A stretch of 64,000 nt of DNA from a bacterium (GTDB taxonomy: Bacteria > Chloroflexota > Anaerolineae > Caldilineales > Caldilineaceae): contig WGMT01000065.1 in assembly GCA_016124945.1 (NCBI GenBank), forward strand, positions 123,467 to 187,466, given 5' to 3'. Positions 1-8,301 of the stretch are shown one piece after another; the stretch's first letter is position 1, and every line of letters begins with the position of its first letter. Made by a program: the position numbers and the translations under genes. Under the pieces are notes generated by a model. That model worked only from the letters and a program-made list of their open reading frames with translations. It searched no databases and was not told where the DNA came from.

Positions 1-4
1 CACT

Positions 5-32
5 TTTGGACAAATGGTCTGACAAATATACT
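5..32 (+). promoter_or_regulatory. Possible promoter of ppdK
   Basis: A TTTGGA hexamer at 5-10 and a TATACT hexamer at 27-32 are separated by 16 bp, a plausible sigma-70-type promoter upstream of the dikinase. The -10 box is good and the -35 is weak. The window begins only a few bases earlier, so the context is cut off. Confidence 0.35.
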
Positions 33-116
33 GAATCGTGATAAAATTCACCATAGCGGTAGTCATTGTCGAAGTTGTGTCCCCTCATTTCCCCAACCAA
101 TGTCCGGAGTGAAGCT

Positions 117-2828
117 ATGAGCCAATTCAACCGTGATCACAAGTGGGTCTATCTTTTTGCAGAAGGCAACGGACGTATGAAGGAGTTGCTTGGCGGCAAG
201 GGTGCAGGCGTCGCCGAGATGACACAGGCAGGCATCCCCGTACCGCCGGGCTTTACCATCACCACCGAAGCGTGCAACGCCTACTATGCCTATGATCGCC
301 AATTTCCTGAAGGGATGTGGACACAGAGCAACCTTGCCCTGCGCAGCGTGGAGGCAGAGACGGGCAAACATTTCGGCGATCCAGCCAATCCGCTGCTGGT
401 CTCTGTGCGCTCGGGTTCGGCCATCTCGATGCCCGGCATGATGGACACGGTGCTCAACCTCGGCCTCAACGACGAGACGGTAGAAGGGCTGGCCCAACTC
501 ACCGGCGACCGTCGCTTCGCCCTCGACGCCTACCGCCGCTTCATTTCCATGTTCGGCCATATTGTGATGGGTGTAGAAGGCGAAAAGTTTGATCGTGTAC
601 TCTCGCGTGTCAAGGCGCGCACTCCCGGCGGCCAGGACACCGACCTCACCGAAGCAGATTTGAGCGAGGTGATCGAATCTTACAAGCGCATCATCTTCGC
701 CGAACGCCACGGTGAAGAATTCCCCCAGAACCCACACGATCAACTGCGCATGGCCATTTCTGCCGTCTTCGATTCGTGGATGGGGCGGCGCGCTGTCGAC
801 TACCGGCGCATCCACCGCATCGCCGACGATCTAGGCACCGCCGTCAACGTGCAGGCCATGGTCTTTGGCAATCTGGGCTGGGACAGCGGCACCGGCGTCG
901 CCTTTACCCGCAACCCGTCTACAGGCGAGGCTATTCTTTACGGCGAGTACCTACTCAACGCCCAGGGTGAAGACGTGGTGGCAGGTATCCGCACGCCCAA
1001 GGCCATTGCCACCCTGGCCGAGGAACTGCCCGACGTTGCCGTACAACTGCAAGAGATCGTACATCGTCTGGAACGTCACTATCGTGACATGCAAGACACC
1101 GAGTTCACCATCGAACGGGGCAAGCTGTGGATGCTGCAAACCCGCAACGGCAAACGCACCGGCGCAGCGGCTGTGCGTACTGCCGTAGAGATGGTGGCCG
1201 AAGGACTGATCGACGAGGACACCGCCATCCTGCGCGTGGAACCGACGCAGCTCGATCAACTGCTCCACCCCATGGTCGACCCCAACGCCGAGGTGACAGT
1301 CCTCACCACGGGGCTGCCGGCCAGCCCTGGCGCGGCGGCGGGTGTTGTCGTCTTCGATCCAGACGAAGGCGAGCAGTTGGCGCAGCGTGCTGACGCGACA
1401 CCCTACATCCTCGTGCGCGAGGAGACCAGCCCCGACGACTTCCACGGCATGGTGGGCGCACAGGCTGTCCTCACGGCGCGGGGTGGCATGACCAGCCACG
1501 CCGCCGTTGTGGCCCGTGGCATGGGCAAGGCGTGTGTGGTTGGGGCCGGCGACATTGAAATCGATGAGGATCAGGGCATCTTCACCGTGGGCGAAGTCAA
1601 AGTGCGTAAAGGGGATTGGCTCACTGTAGACGGCTCCACAGGCCAGGTGCTGCTGGGGCAGGCGCCCACCATCGAGCCGGTCCTCGACCACAATTTCGAG
1701 ACACTCATGGGCTGGGCCGATGCTCGCCGCCGCCTACGTGTGCGCGCCAACGCCGACAATGGCCCCGACGCCGAGGTCGCCCGCAACTTTGGCGCTGAGG
1801 GGATTGGTCTTTGCCGCACCGAGCACATGTTCTTCGGCGAAGAACGCCTCGCCGCCATGCGCCAGATGATCCTGGCCGAAGGCCGCGGCGAACGGGAACG
1901 TGCCCTGGAAAAGTTGCTACCGCTGCAACGCCAGGATTTTCTCGAAATCTTCCACGCCATGGAAGGCTTGCCGGTGACCATCCGCCTGCTCGATCCGCCG
2001 CTACATGAATTCCTGCCCAATCGCGACGACTTGATGGCCGAGATCACCGAGCTGCGCTTCACGATTATGCAGCGCGCCGAAAGCATGGCCCACGTAGCCC
2101 AATTGATGGAGCAGATCTGGCAGAAAGAGTCGCTGTTACGGCAAGCGGATCGGCTGCGCGAGGCGAACCCGATGCTCGGTCACCGCGGCTGCCGGCTGGG
2201 GCTTGTCTATCCCGAAGTGACGGAGATGCAGGTACGGGCGCTCTTTGAGGCGGCATGTACGGTGAAGGGTGAAGGATTGGCCGTGACACCTGAAATCATG
2301 GTGCCGCTGGTCTCCACGCCTGAGGAATTGCGCCACCAGGGCGAACTGATCCGCCGTGTGGCCGAAGAAGTGATGGGCGCCTACGGTCTGCGCGTTGACT
2401 ACACCGTAGGCACCATGATCGAGCTGCCACGCGCCGCCCTCCTCGCCGACAAGATCGCCCAACACGCCGATTTCTTCAGCTTCGGCACGAATGATCTTAC
2501 CCAAACCACGCTGGGCATGAGCCGCGACGACAGCGCTCGCTTCCTCTCGCACTACATCTTACACAAAGTCATGCCCGACGATCCCTTCCAAGTGCTGGAT
2601 CAGGAGGGTGTGGGGCAACTTTTGGAAATCGGCACACAGCGCGGACGCGCCACCAATCCAAAACTCAAAGTGGGCATCTGCGGCGAACACGGCGGCGAAC
2701 CACGCAGCATCGCCTTCTGCGACGGCATCGGTATGGACTACGTCAGTTGTTCTCCCTTCCGCGTGCCGCTGGCGCGGCTGGCAGCCGCCCAGGTGACGTT
2801 GCGTGGAAGCGCGACGATGGCGGAGTGA
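117..2828 (+). CDS. ppdK: Pyruvate, phosphate dikinase
   Basis: PPDK interconverts pyruvate + ATP + Pi with phosphoenolpyruvate + AMP + PPi in the cytoplasm, serving gluconeogenesis or PPi-dependent glycolysis. The 903-residue product has the full order of parts: an N-terminal ATP-grasp domain (GGKGAGVAEM near residue 30), the swivelling phosphohistidine domain with GGMTSHAAVVARG (catalytic His about 461), and the C-terminal PEP/pyruvate TIM barrel with GICGEHGG (catalytic Cys about 855). I chose the ATG at 117 because GGAG lies 5-10 bases before it. An in-frame TTG at 66 would add 17 residues unlike the family. The gene appears monocistronic, with a hairpin following it. Confidence 0.96.
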   Translation: MSQFNRDHKWVYLFAEGNGRMKELLGGKGAGVAEMTQAGIPVPPGFTITTEACNAYYAYDRQFPEGMWTQSNLALRSVEAETGKHFGDPANPLLVSVRSGSAISMPGMMDTVLNLGLNDETVEGLAQLTGDRRFALDAYRRFISMFGHIVMGVEGEKFDRVLSRVKARTPGGQDTDLTEADLSEVIESYKRIIFAERHGEEFPQNPHDQLRMAISAVFDSWMGRRAVDYRRIHRIADDLGTAVNVQAMVFGNLGWDSGTGVAFTRNPSTGEAILYGEYLLNAQGEDVVAGIRTPKAIATLAEELPDVAVQLQEIVHRLERHYRDMQDTEFTIERGKLWMLQTRNGKRTGAAAVRTAVEMVAEGLIDEDTAILRVEPTQLDQLLHPMVDPNAEVTVLTTGLPASPGAAAGVVVFDPDEGEQLAQRADATPYILVREETSPDDFHGMVGAQAVLTARGGMTSHAAVVARGMGKACVVGAGDIEIDEDQGIFTVGEVKVRKGDWLTVDGSTGQVLLGQAPTIEPVLDHNFETLMGWADARRRLRVRANADNGPDAEVARNFGAEGIGLCRTEHMFFGEERLAAMRQMILAEGRGERERALEKLLPLQRQDFLEIFHAMEGLPVTIRLLDPPLHEFLPNRDDLMAEITELRFTIMQRAESMAHVAQLMEQIWQKESLLRQADRLREANPMLGHRGCRLGLVYPEVTEMQVRALFEAACTVKGEGLAVTPEIMVPLVSTPEELRHQGELIRRVAEEVMGAYGLRVDYTVGTMIELPRAALLADKIAQHADFFSFGTNDLTQTTLGMSRDDSARFLSHYILHKVMPDDPFQVLDQEGVGQLLEIGTQRGRATNPKLKVGICGEHGGEPRSIAFCDGIGMDYVSCSPFRVPLARLAAAQVTLRGSATMAE

Positions 2829-2838
2829 AGCAAATTAC

Positions 2839-2879
2839 GGATTGCGAGTTGCGATCTGATAATTCGCGATCCGCAATCC
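2839..2879. repeat. Heptad-type inverted repeat between convergent genes
   Basis: Arms 2839-2854 and 2864-2879 (GGATTGCGAGTTGCGA against TCGCGATCCGCAATCC) pair at 13 of 16 positions around a 9-base loop. The arm has a 7-bp period (GATTGCG, AGTTGCG). The element lies between the ppdK stop and the converging stop of the next gene. It could work as a bidirectional hairpin terminator, though it lacks a U-run. Confidence 0.7.
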
Positions 2880-2882
2880 GCT

Positions 2883-3770
2883 TCATTTCGCCAATCCGCG
2901 CTGAGACAACCACCGGGCCGATGATTCTACATCGCGCACATGGCGCATTTCGAGCAGCAAGCGTGGGGAGGCTTCGATCTCATTCAAGGCACAGAAGATG
3001 GCGTGCCAGTTCAGATTCCCTTGACCGATGCGCCAATGTCGGTCGGCGCAGCCGTCGGAATCTTGTATGTGGACATGGGCCAGCCAATTGCCCGCTTCAC
3101 GGATCCACTGATCCGGCGGCGGCCCACCGATCTGTGACGTGAGAAAGGCATGCCCCACGTCCACGCTCAAGCGCAGCCAAGGGGAATCAATTGTTTGCAC
3201 CAGATTCAACCACAGCCGTGGGTTGGTGTCATAAATATTTTCTAACACTAGGGTGCAGCCGATGCTTTCGGCCAAAGGCAGTAGCCGTTCGAGTATGGCG
3301 CGGGTAGCGCCCACCTCACGATCTCGACCCTCGCTGCTGCTATGGGTGACGAAGGGGCTGCCGAAGGTGGTAAACGGGCTATGGACCACCATGTGCGTGG
3401 CCCCAAGTTCACCTGCGATTTCCAACCCTGTGGAAAGACGGTGCACTACCACATCGGCGAACAGCGGATCTTCGGCGTTGATCCAGATCCCCTTGTACGG
3501 GCCGTGGATGCCTAGACGTCCGCGAAAGTCGGCCAACATAGAGCGCGCCTTTGTCACCGCGCTGCGCCAATCGCCGTCCAGAAAGGCCGGGTGGACGGGA
3601 TCCTGGATCTCTAGATCCCGTTGGTCGCTCACCAGCCAATCTATCTTTTCGGCGAGGTGGGCAATTTCGAGTGCAGCCCCCACCGTGGGGATCGACGAAA
3701 TCGACGTCGACGTTTGCGCCAGCATCGCCTCAACGCCGGCAACAGCGTCTTCTTCTTGTGGCAAAAACAT
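2883..3770 (-). CDS. Sugar phosphate isomerase/epimerase (AP-endonuclease-2-like TIM barrel)
   Basis: The 295-residue protein fits the xylose-isomerase-like TIM barrel family, cytoplasmic enzymes that epimerise or isomerise sugars, inosose or sugar phosphates using a divalent metal. The usual metal ligands are visible: E177 in LENIY, D204 and H207 in SVDVGH, the His of HVHIQDS (232-237) and E274 in LLEMRH. The substrate cannot be told from the sequence. Start: the ATG at 3770 has an AAAGGAGG Shine-Dalgarno 5 bases upstream, buried inside a long palindrome (3771-3823) that also ends against the start codon. The neighbours are unrelated and the gene stands alone, converging on ppdK. Confidence 0.88.
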   Translation of the reverse strand: MFLPQEEDAVAGVEAMLAQTSTSISSIPTVGAALEIAHLAEKIDWLVSDQRDLEIQDPVHPAFLDGDWRSAVTKARSMLADFRGRLGIHGPYKGIWINAEDPLFADVVVHRLSTGLEIAGELGATHMVVHSPFTTFGSPFVTHSSSEGRDREVGATRAILERLLPLAESIGCTLVLENIYDTNPRLWLNLVQTIDSPWLRLSVDVGHAFLTSQIGGPPPDQWIREAGNWLAHVHIQDSDGCADRHWRIGQGNLNWHAIFCALNEIEASPRLLLEMRHVRDVESSARWLSQRGLAK

Positions 3771-3823
3771 AACGGCCTCCTTTGATCATGACATTTGATG
3801 TCAATGATCATAAAGAGGCCGTT
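3771..3823 (-). promoter_or_regulatory. Long palindrome masking the Shine-Dalgarno of the isomerase gene
   Basis: In mRNA sense the arm AACGGCCTC-TTT (from 3823) pairs with AAAGGAGGCCGTT (ending at 3771), and the inner arms ATGATCATTGACAT and ATGTCATGATC continue the stem around a CAA loop. The right arm contains the ribosome-binding site and touches the ATG at 3770. It may be a translational on/off hairpin, an operator (inner dyad TGATCATGACAT/ATGTCAATGATCA), or both. No regulator is identifiable nearby. Confidence 0.75.
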
Positions 3824-3867
3824 TTAACAATTGAAAATTGTAGAGTTAAGGCTGCGTAAAGGAGTGT

Positions 3868-4311
3868 TTAACCAGGTGGTGTATTGCGCTGACGCAGTGT
3901 ATCAATCTTGGCGCTTAGTTGTTCGATCTGTGCGCTTAGTTGATCAATGTCGCGCTTGGTTGGCACGTTCATACGGTTAAGCACAGCGCCCACCTGCTCT
4001 TCAAGCATGTTTTCCACCTGTTTTACGCCTTCGCCGCCGGCTCTTTGCATCTTACTTTCATTCTTTTTCATGCGCGAACGGAAGTCTTCGATTAGCTTCT
4101 GCGCCTCGACCTCGGCAATTTCACCGCGCTCCACCAGTTTATCTACAAAGGCTTCGGCTTCCTCAGCCGTCAACGCCACCGCGCCAAGACCGGCCAACAG
4201 CACCCGCCGCGCCAACAAATAGAGCGACGCGCCCTGCATAATGGCCTCGTTGCGTACGTCGATAACCTTTTCTTTCATCTCTTCCTGCCAGTTACGATCT
4301 TCCTCACTCAT
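3868..4311 (-). CDS. Phasin-family-like granule-associated protein
   Basis: The 147-residue acidic/basic helical protein resembles the polyhydroxyalkanoate granule-associated (phasin-like, PhaI/PhaF type) family. It has an N-terminal helix with ASLYLLARRVLLAGLGAVALTAEEAEAFVDKL, an extended coiled coil, and a C-terminal leucine-heptad segment (DIDQLSAQIEQLSAKIDTL). The hydrophobic stretch near residues 27-48 would sit on a granule or membrane surface. Start: the ATG at 4311 is preceded by AAGGAGAA. The longer reading from 4545 would add 78 residues with no resemblance to the family. No PHA synthase is in the window, so a role in granules is family-level inference. Confidence 0.75.
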   Translation of the reverse strand: MSEEDRNWQEEMKEKVIDVRNEAIMQGASLYLLARRVLLAGLGAVALTAEEAEAFVDKLVERGEIAEVEAQKLIEDFRSRMKKNESKMQRAGGEGVKQVENMLEEQVGAVLNRMNVPTKRDIDQLSAQIEQLSAKIDTLRQRNTPPG

Positions 4312-4396
4312 TCGAGTTCTCCTTTTGGTTGTTGTTGACGATGCCGCTAAGGATGACAGACGGCGACGGCGGATGCGACACGACGTCAGCATCGTT

Positions 4397-4424
4397 TGAC
4401 ACCTGCAAACATGCAAACCTACAA
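4397..4424. repeat. Short tandem repeats of TGCAAACA type
   Basis: Three near-identical 8-bp units (TGCAAACA, TGCAAACC, TACAAACC) lie in the spacer upstream of the phasin-like gene. They resemble the degenerate short-period arrays found at other gene borders in this window but have no inverted partner here. Confidence 0.5.
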
Positions 4425-4520
4425 ACCAATAACGCAGTGCGTCAACGGCAATCGTAGCAGAAGCGGTTTTGGCTGTCAAACTAAGTAGATGGACGCACTT
4501 GATCCCAAGTTTTACTGCTC

Positions 4521-5132
4521 TTACCGGGTAAATGCCATCAGCCAACCGGCGATGAAGGCTGCTTGCTGCCGGCGCACGTCTTCGTGAAAGTGGACGTGAT
4601 CACAGTAGATTCCCGGCCCAAGGTTGCGGGTGAAGGTGTAGAGATCGAGAATCGGCACACTCGCCCTCTGCATGACGGCGTCCGCTGCGGCGTTGTAGCG
4701 GAAGTTGTCGGCGGCAAAACGATGAAAGGCCATGCCCGCATGGTTGTGGATGGCCTCATCGCAAGGCGTGGTGCGCGCCCAGATCAACCGCGACCGCATC
4801 TGCGCCGTCACATTGATGATAGCGCGCAGGTTTGCCTCGTATTGGTCAATCGGCACCTGCTTGCGGCCGGTGACGGGATCCGTCTTGATGTCGTGCAGGC
4901 CACAGTTCACCAACAACAGATCGGCGTCGATGCCGCCGGCACGCTTTTTTGCTTCGAGAAACGCCAGCACCATCCCCGAATCCCCGCCGTTTGCCCCAGT
5001 CGGGTTATCCAGGTTGAGCAGTGCCTCTTCTTCACCTTCCTTGCGCGCATACCCCATCACACCGGCAAGATTGGCTTGCAGGTAAGGTCCATATTGTAGC
5101 GAAATGCTGTCTGCAATGACATAGATCTGCAT
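4521..5132 (-). CDS. SGNH/GDSL-type hydrolase
   Basis: The 203-residue protein has the layout of SGNH hydrolases (esterases, lipases, deacetylases). The first block is VIADSISLQYGPYL, with ADS in place of GDS and serine as nucleophile near residue 9. A third-block-like VNCGLHDIK lies mid-protein, and the C-terminal DHVHFHED carries the Asp-x-x-His pair. No signal peptide is seen with the ATG at 5132, which has AGAGAGGAA upstream; the reading from 5222 would add 30 non-conserved residues. The substrate is unknown. It lies downstream of a long non-coding stretch and is probably transcribed alone. Confidence 0.82.
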   Translation of the reverse strand: MQIYVIADSISLQYGPYLQANLAGVMGYARKEGEEEALLNLDNPTGANGGDSGMVLAFLEAKKRAGGIDADLLLVNCGLHDIKTDPVTGRKQVPIDQYEANLRAIINVTAQMRSRLIWARTTPCDEAIHNHAGMAFHRFAADNFRYNAAADAVMQRASVPILDLYTFTRNLGPGIYCDHVHFHEDVRRQQAAFIAGWLMAFTR

Positions 5133-5321
5133 TGGTTTTTCGTTCCTCTCTAGATTCTGTTGACATTGACAGTGGCGCAATCCAAACATTTTCCCCGCGG
5201 GTTCTTCATTTTTCCTGAACATTGTTTCGCTACACTTTGGGCAAGCCGCAAAAGTGGCCCGGGCAACACAAAGCCCATCTATATTTCACTTTATTGAGTC
5301 TATTGAGCAAGGAGAAAACCC

Positions 5322-6131
5322 ATGAACTTCAACACACGACAGTTGCGCTACATGTTGGGCGCAGTCGCCGTTAGCGGTGTCCTCTTGACCACGGCAGCCG
5401 TTTACCCACAGGTGACCAGCGCCGCCGAGGACACGCCCATCGAGCAGAGCGTTCCCTGGCGCGGTGACCGAGGTGATCGTGGCGGCAAAATCGGCGGCGA
5501 TAAGAGCGAGTTCCTGGCCGAAGCGCTGGGCATCACCGTCGAAGAGTTAGAAGCCGCGCAGGCAGAGGCCCTCGCCACAGGCTTGCAACAGGCCGTCGAC
5601 GAAGGGCTGATCACCCAGGCACAGGCCGATCAGATCCAGGACCGGGGCATCGGGCGCGGCGGTAGTGGTCACTTTGGCCGCTTCCAGAGCGAGACCATCG
5701 ACCCGGCAGCGCTGCTGGCCGACGCCCTGGGCATCACGGTTGAGGAACTTGACGCCGCCCAACAAGCCGCACAGGACGCAGCCCTGGCCCAGGCCGTTGA
5801 AGAGGGTGTAATCACCCAGGAACAGGCCGACCAGATGCAAGCTCGCCAGGCTCTTCAGCCTTACCTGAGCGAAAGCGCACAGAGCGCCTTTGCAGATGCC
5901 GTAGCGCAAGCCCTGGCCGACGGCGCACTCACCCAGGAACAGGCCGATCAACTGCTCGAAGAGAGCGCCAACCGCTTCGAGCATGGCATGAAGTTCCCTG
6001 GCTTCGGCGGTGAACGCGGCGGACGTGGTCACGGTGGTATGCGCGGCGGCCCAGATCGCATGCCCAACAGCGAAAGCGCCCCGGAAGGTAGCAGCAATGG
6101 CAGCATCACATTGCCGAGCAGCAACCTCTAG
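5322..6131 (+). CDS. Secreted protein with three helical LGITVEELxAAQ repeats
   Basis: The 269-residue product starts with a signal peptide (hydrophobic residues about 10-30, cleavage near TSAAED). It then has two clear helical repeats of about 60 residues, each starting L-A-x-A-L-G-I-T-V-E-E-L and ending I-T-Q-x-Q-A-D-Q, plus a shortened third one (about 180-210). The Gly/Arg-rich tail is low complexity. The repeat style resembles DUF2680/YckD-like secreted proteins, but I do not assign a function. RBS AAGGAG lies 8-9 bases before the ATG. A rho-independent terminator follows at 6192. Confidence 0.8.
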   Translation: MNFNTRQLRYMLGAVAVSGVLLTTAAVYPQVTSAAEDTPIEQSVPWRGDRGDRGGKIGGDKSEFLAEALGITVEELEAAQAEALATGLQQAVDEGLITQAQADQIQDRGIGRGGSGHFGRFQSETIDPAALLADALGITVEELDAAQQAAQDAALAQAVEEGVITQEQADQMQARQALQPYLSESAQSAFADAVAQALADGALTQEQADQLLEESANRFEHGMKFPGFGGERGGRGHGGMRGGPDRMPNSESAPEGSSNGSITLPSSNL

Positions 6132-6191
6132 CGGACGACCGACGACCGACGACCGGAACAATCGTAAATCGTCAATCGCAAATCGTAAATC
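6132..6191. repeat. Two adjacent heptad arrays
   Basis: Three copies of GACGACC are followed by four AATCGNN units (AATCGTA, AATCGTC, AATCGCA, AATCGTA). Both have a 7-bp period but are not mutually complementary. They sit between the stop codon and the terminator of the secreted repeat protein. Confidence 0.75.
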
Positions 6192-6224
6192 CAAAGGCGC
6201 TCCTCACCGGGGCGCCTTTGCTTT
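6192..6224 (+). terminator. Rho-independent terminator
   Basis: AAAGGCGC and GCGCCTTT form a stem around a short loop, followed by GCTTTT. It serves the secreted repeat protein gene on the plus strand. Confidence 0.75.
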
Positions 6225-6231
6225 TCGGAAG

Positions 6232-8301
6232 TCATTTCGTCAGGCAGCCCAGCACCACTTCGGGCGTCCATACATCGACGACGACGGCAGGGGTGAGGGT
6301 AACTTGATCGTAAAGGACGAGACGCACTTCGTAGGTGCCGGGAGGCAGCTCGGCAGGGAGGACGATGTGGAGCAGGCTTTCACCTTCGTGGCCGGGCTGC
6401 CAGGCGGCGGTGCTGCTGTAATCGAAGCCAAGGACGGGTGCTTCGGCCTGATGGACCACGACGCCGTCGGCATTGTGCAGCCGCAAGGAGACGCGGTAGT
6501 CGGCCTGGGGTGCCGTTTCGGCCCGCCAACGTAACGCGGCCCAGAATTCAGCCCCGGCGAGCAAAGGACAATCTTCACTCAGAATGGGCGTATCTGCGGG
6601 TCCACTGAGGGCGGCGGCGCGGAGGACAAACCCATTGTCGAAGCGGGTGACGTTCTGTTCGGCGGCGGGGTAGACTGTCCACGCTGTGTCGGTGTGCAGG
6701 TTGTCGAAGTGGTGCAGTCGGTATCCTTCGCGTTCTTCGGTTTCGACAAAACGGCCATACTTGACGAGCAGAAAAGGCAGCCGACCGGTGGCGTCGGCGT
6801 AGGGATCTGCGGTCCATTCCACGGCGGCGACGTGGAGAAATTCTGGGGCGGCGGCCAGCGCCTGGCTCAGTTGGGCGGCAAAGTCGTCGTCCATGCTGCG
6901 GTAGATGTGGACCGGCGCGTTGCCCTGGTAGAGAAAGTCGAAGTTGTATTGCTGGTAGCCGGCTGGGTGACGATTGTCGAAGGTGGCAATGTAGACGGTG
7001 TCCTGGCGCGGATTGGCTTCGATGTCGTCTTTCAAGCGCAGCCACTTGGGCACGTCGAAGTTCTCGAGCACAGGTGCGGCATTGGCCCAGGTGTCGAAGT
7101 AGAGGCGGGCGCTGTCTGCGGCGCGCCAGCCGAGGAAGATCACGGCGGCTATCACCAATCCGGCTACGGTGCTGCGGCGAAAACGTCCGGTGAAACGCAG
7201 CAGCCAGGATGCGCTGTCCACTGCGCCGAGGGCCGTCACCAGGAAGACGGCGGGCATCATCGCTGTCATGCGCAGCGTGTTGGGGGCGAAGTCAAGGGCC
7301 AAGACAGCGGGCAGCAAGAAGACGCCCAGCCAGATCAGCAGCAGTTGACGCGCCGGCTGTCGCCACTGCACCAGCGAACTAACCACGCCGATCCAGAAGA
7401 AAAGCGCCTCCACCCCCACCAAAAGCGGACGCCCCGGCAAATTGTGCCGCCAGTTGACGTCCCCATGCACCCCGAAAACCGCCAGATGATCGAGCAGATT
7501 GCGCACCAGCAACCCCAGGGCGTCCCCTTGGGCGAAGATCCAGAGATCGCCACTGCGCGAAGAAAAGTCAGCCGGATTCAGCGCAAAATGGACGAGCAGC
7601 GGCAACGCCACCAGCCCCGAAAGCCCCACGTAGAGCGTCAGCAGCGGCAGTCGCGGTGTGATTTCTGCGCGGCTGGGTCGCTGTGTGAGGAGAAGCGTCG
7701 CCGCAGCAATCAGCCAGAAGACGGGCAACAGCCGCGCCGGGATGTAGGTGTAAACCGCCAGCCCTGTCGCCACAGCGCCCAGCGCCATCCAGCCCCAGGA
7801 TCGTCTCCGCCAGCCGAGCCAGACGCCGAGGACAGCCAAGGGCAGCAGCAGCAGGAGCAGGTTTGAGCGAAAGGCGATGCGCCCCAGGATCGTCTGGGTG
7901 AGCGAGGTGGCCATGAAGGCGGCGGCCAGCGCGCCCACGGCGACGCCACGCCAGCGATGATGGGCAAAGAGTACCTGTCCCAGCGCGAAGACAACCAGGA
8001 CGGCAGCCACACCGGCCAGCGCGCCGGGTAGTCGCAGCGCCAACGCCGTCTGCCCCAGCCAGGCCACAGAGGGCGCGATCAGGAGGATCAACAGGCCCTC
8101 GCGTCCGTTGTTGGCGGGGTAGAAGGGGGCGATCTGGCCGTCGAGCACACGCAGTGCGTCCAGCCCGTTGGCCCCTTCGTCGAGGAAAAGACCGCTGGGG
8201 ATCTCGCCCAGCCGATAGAGACGGAAGTAACCCGCCGTCGCCAAGAGCACCAACCCGACGGCGAGGACGATCCCGGCGCGGAGGGTGCGTTCACGGGTCA
8301 T
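6232..8301 (-). CDS. GT-C (PMT/ArnT-like) membrane glycosyltransferase
   Basis: The 689-residue integral membrane protein has about ten hydrophobic segments in its first 400 residues and a soluble extracytoplasmic C-terminal part. The first periplasmic loop after the first helix contains LFLDEGANG, the acidic motif typical of GT-C enzymes that take sugars from polyprenyl-phosphate donors. About 250 C-terminal residues form beta-rich domains, the last resembling a carbohydrate-binding sandwich. Its ATG overlaps the stop of the upstream GT gene by 4 bp (ATGA), so the two are translationally coupled. Donor and acceptor are unknown; assembly of an exported glycan or glycoprotein is likely. Confidence 0.85.
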   Translation of the reverse strand: MTRERTLRAGIVLAVGLVLLATAGYFRLYRLGEIPSGLFLDEGANGLDALRVLDGQIAPFYPANNGREGLLILLIAPSVAWLGQTALALRLPGALAGVAAVLVVFALGQVLFAHHRWRGVAVGALAAAFMATSLTQTILGRIAFRSNLLLLLLPLAVLGVWLGWRRRSWGWMALGAVATGLAVYTYIPARLLPVFWLIAAATLLLTQRPSRAEITPRLPLLTLYVGLSGLVALPLLVHFALNPADFSSRSGDLWIFAQGDALGLLVRNLLDHLAVFGVHGDVNWRHNLPGRPLLVGVEALFFWIGVVSSLVQWRQPARQLLLIWLGVFLLPAVLALDFAPNTLRMTAMMPAVFLVTALGAVDSASWLLRFTGRFRRSTVAGLVIAAVIFLGWRAADSARLYFDTWANAAPVLENFDVPKWLRLKDDIEANPRQDTVYIATFDNRHPAGYQQYNFDFLYQGNAPVHIYRSMDDDFAAQLSQALAAAPEFLHVAAVEWTADPYADATGRLPFLLVKYGRFVETEEREGYRLHHFDNLHTDTAWTVYPAAEQNVTRFDNGFVLRAAALSGPADTPILSEDCPLLAGAEFWAALRWRAETAPQADYRVSLRLHNADGVVVHQAEAPVLGFDYSSTAAWQPGHEGESLLHIVLPAELPPGTYEVRLVLYDQVTLTPAVVVDVWTPEVVLGCLTK

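Noticed and set aside
63..815. Long open frame on the minus strand opposite ppdK
   Set aside because: It lies wholly inside ppdK, has the composition of a shadow frame and no ribosome-binding site or family resemblance.
6694..7866. 390-codon open frame opposite the GT-C gene
   Set aside because: Low-complexity Arg/Gln-rich translation, typical antisense shadow of a GC-rich gene.
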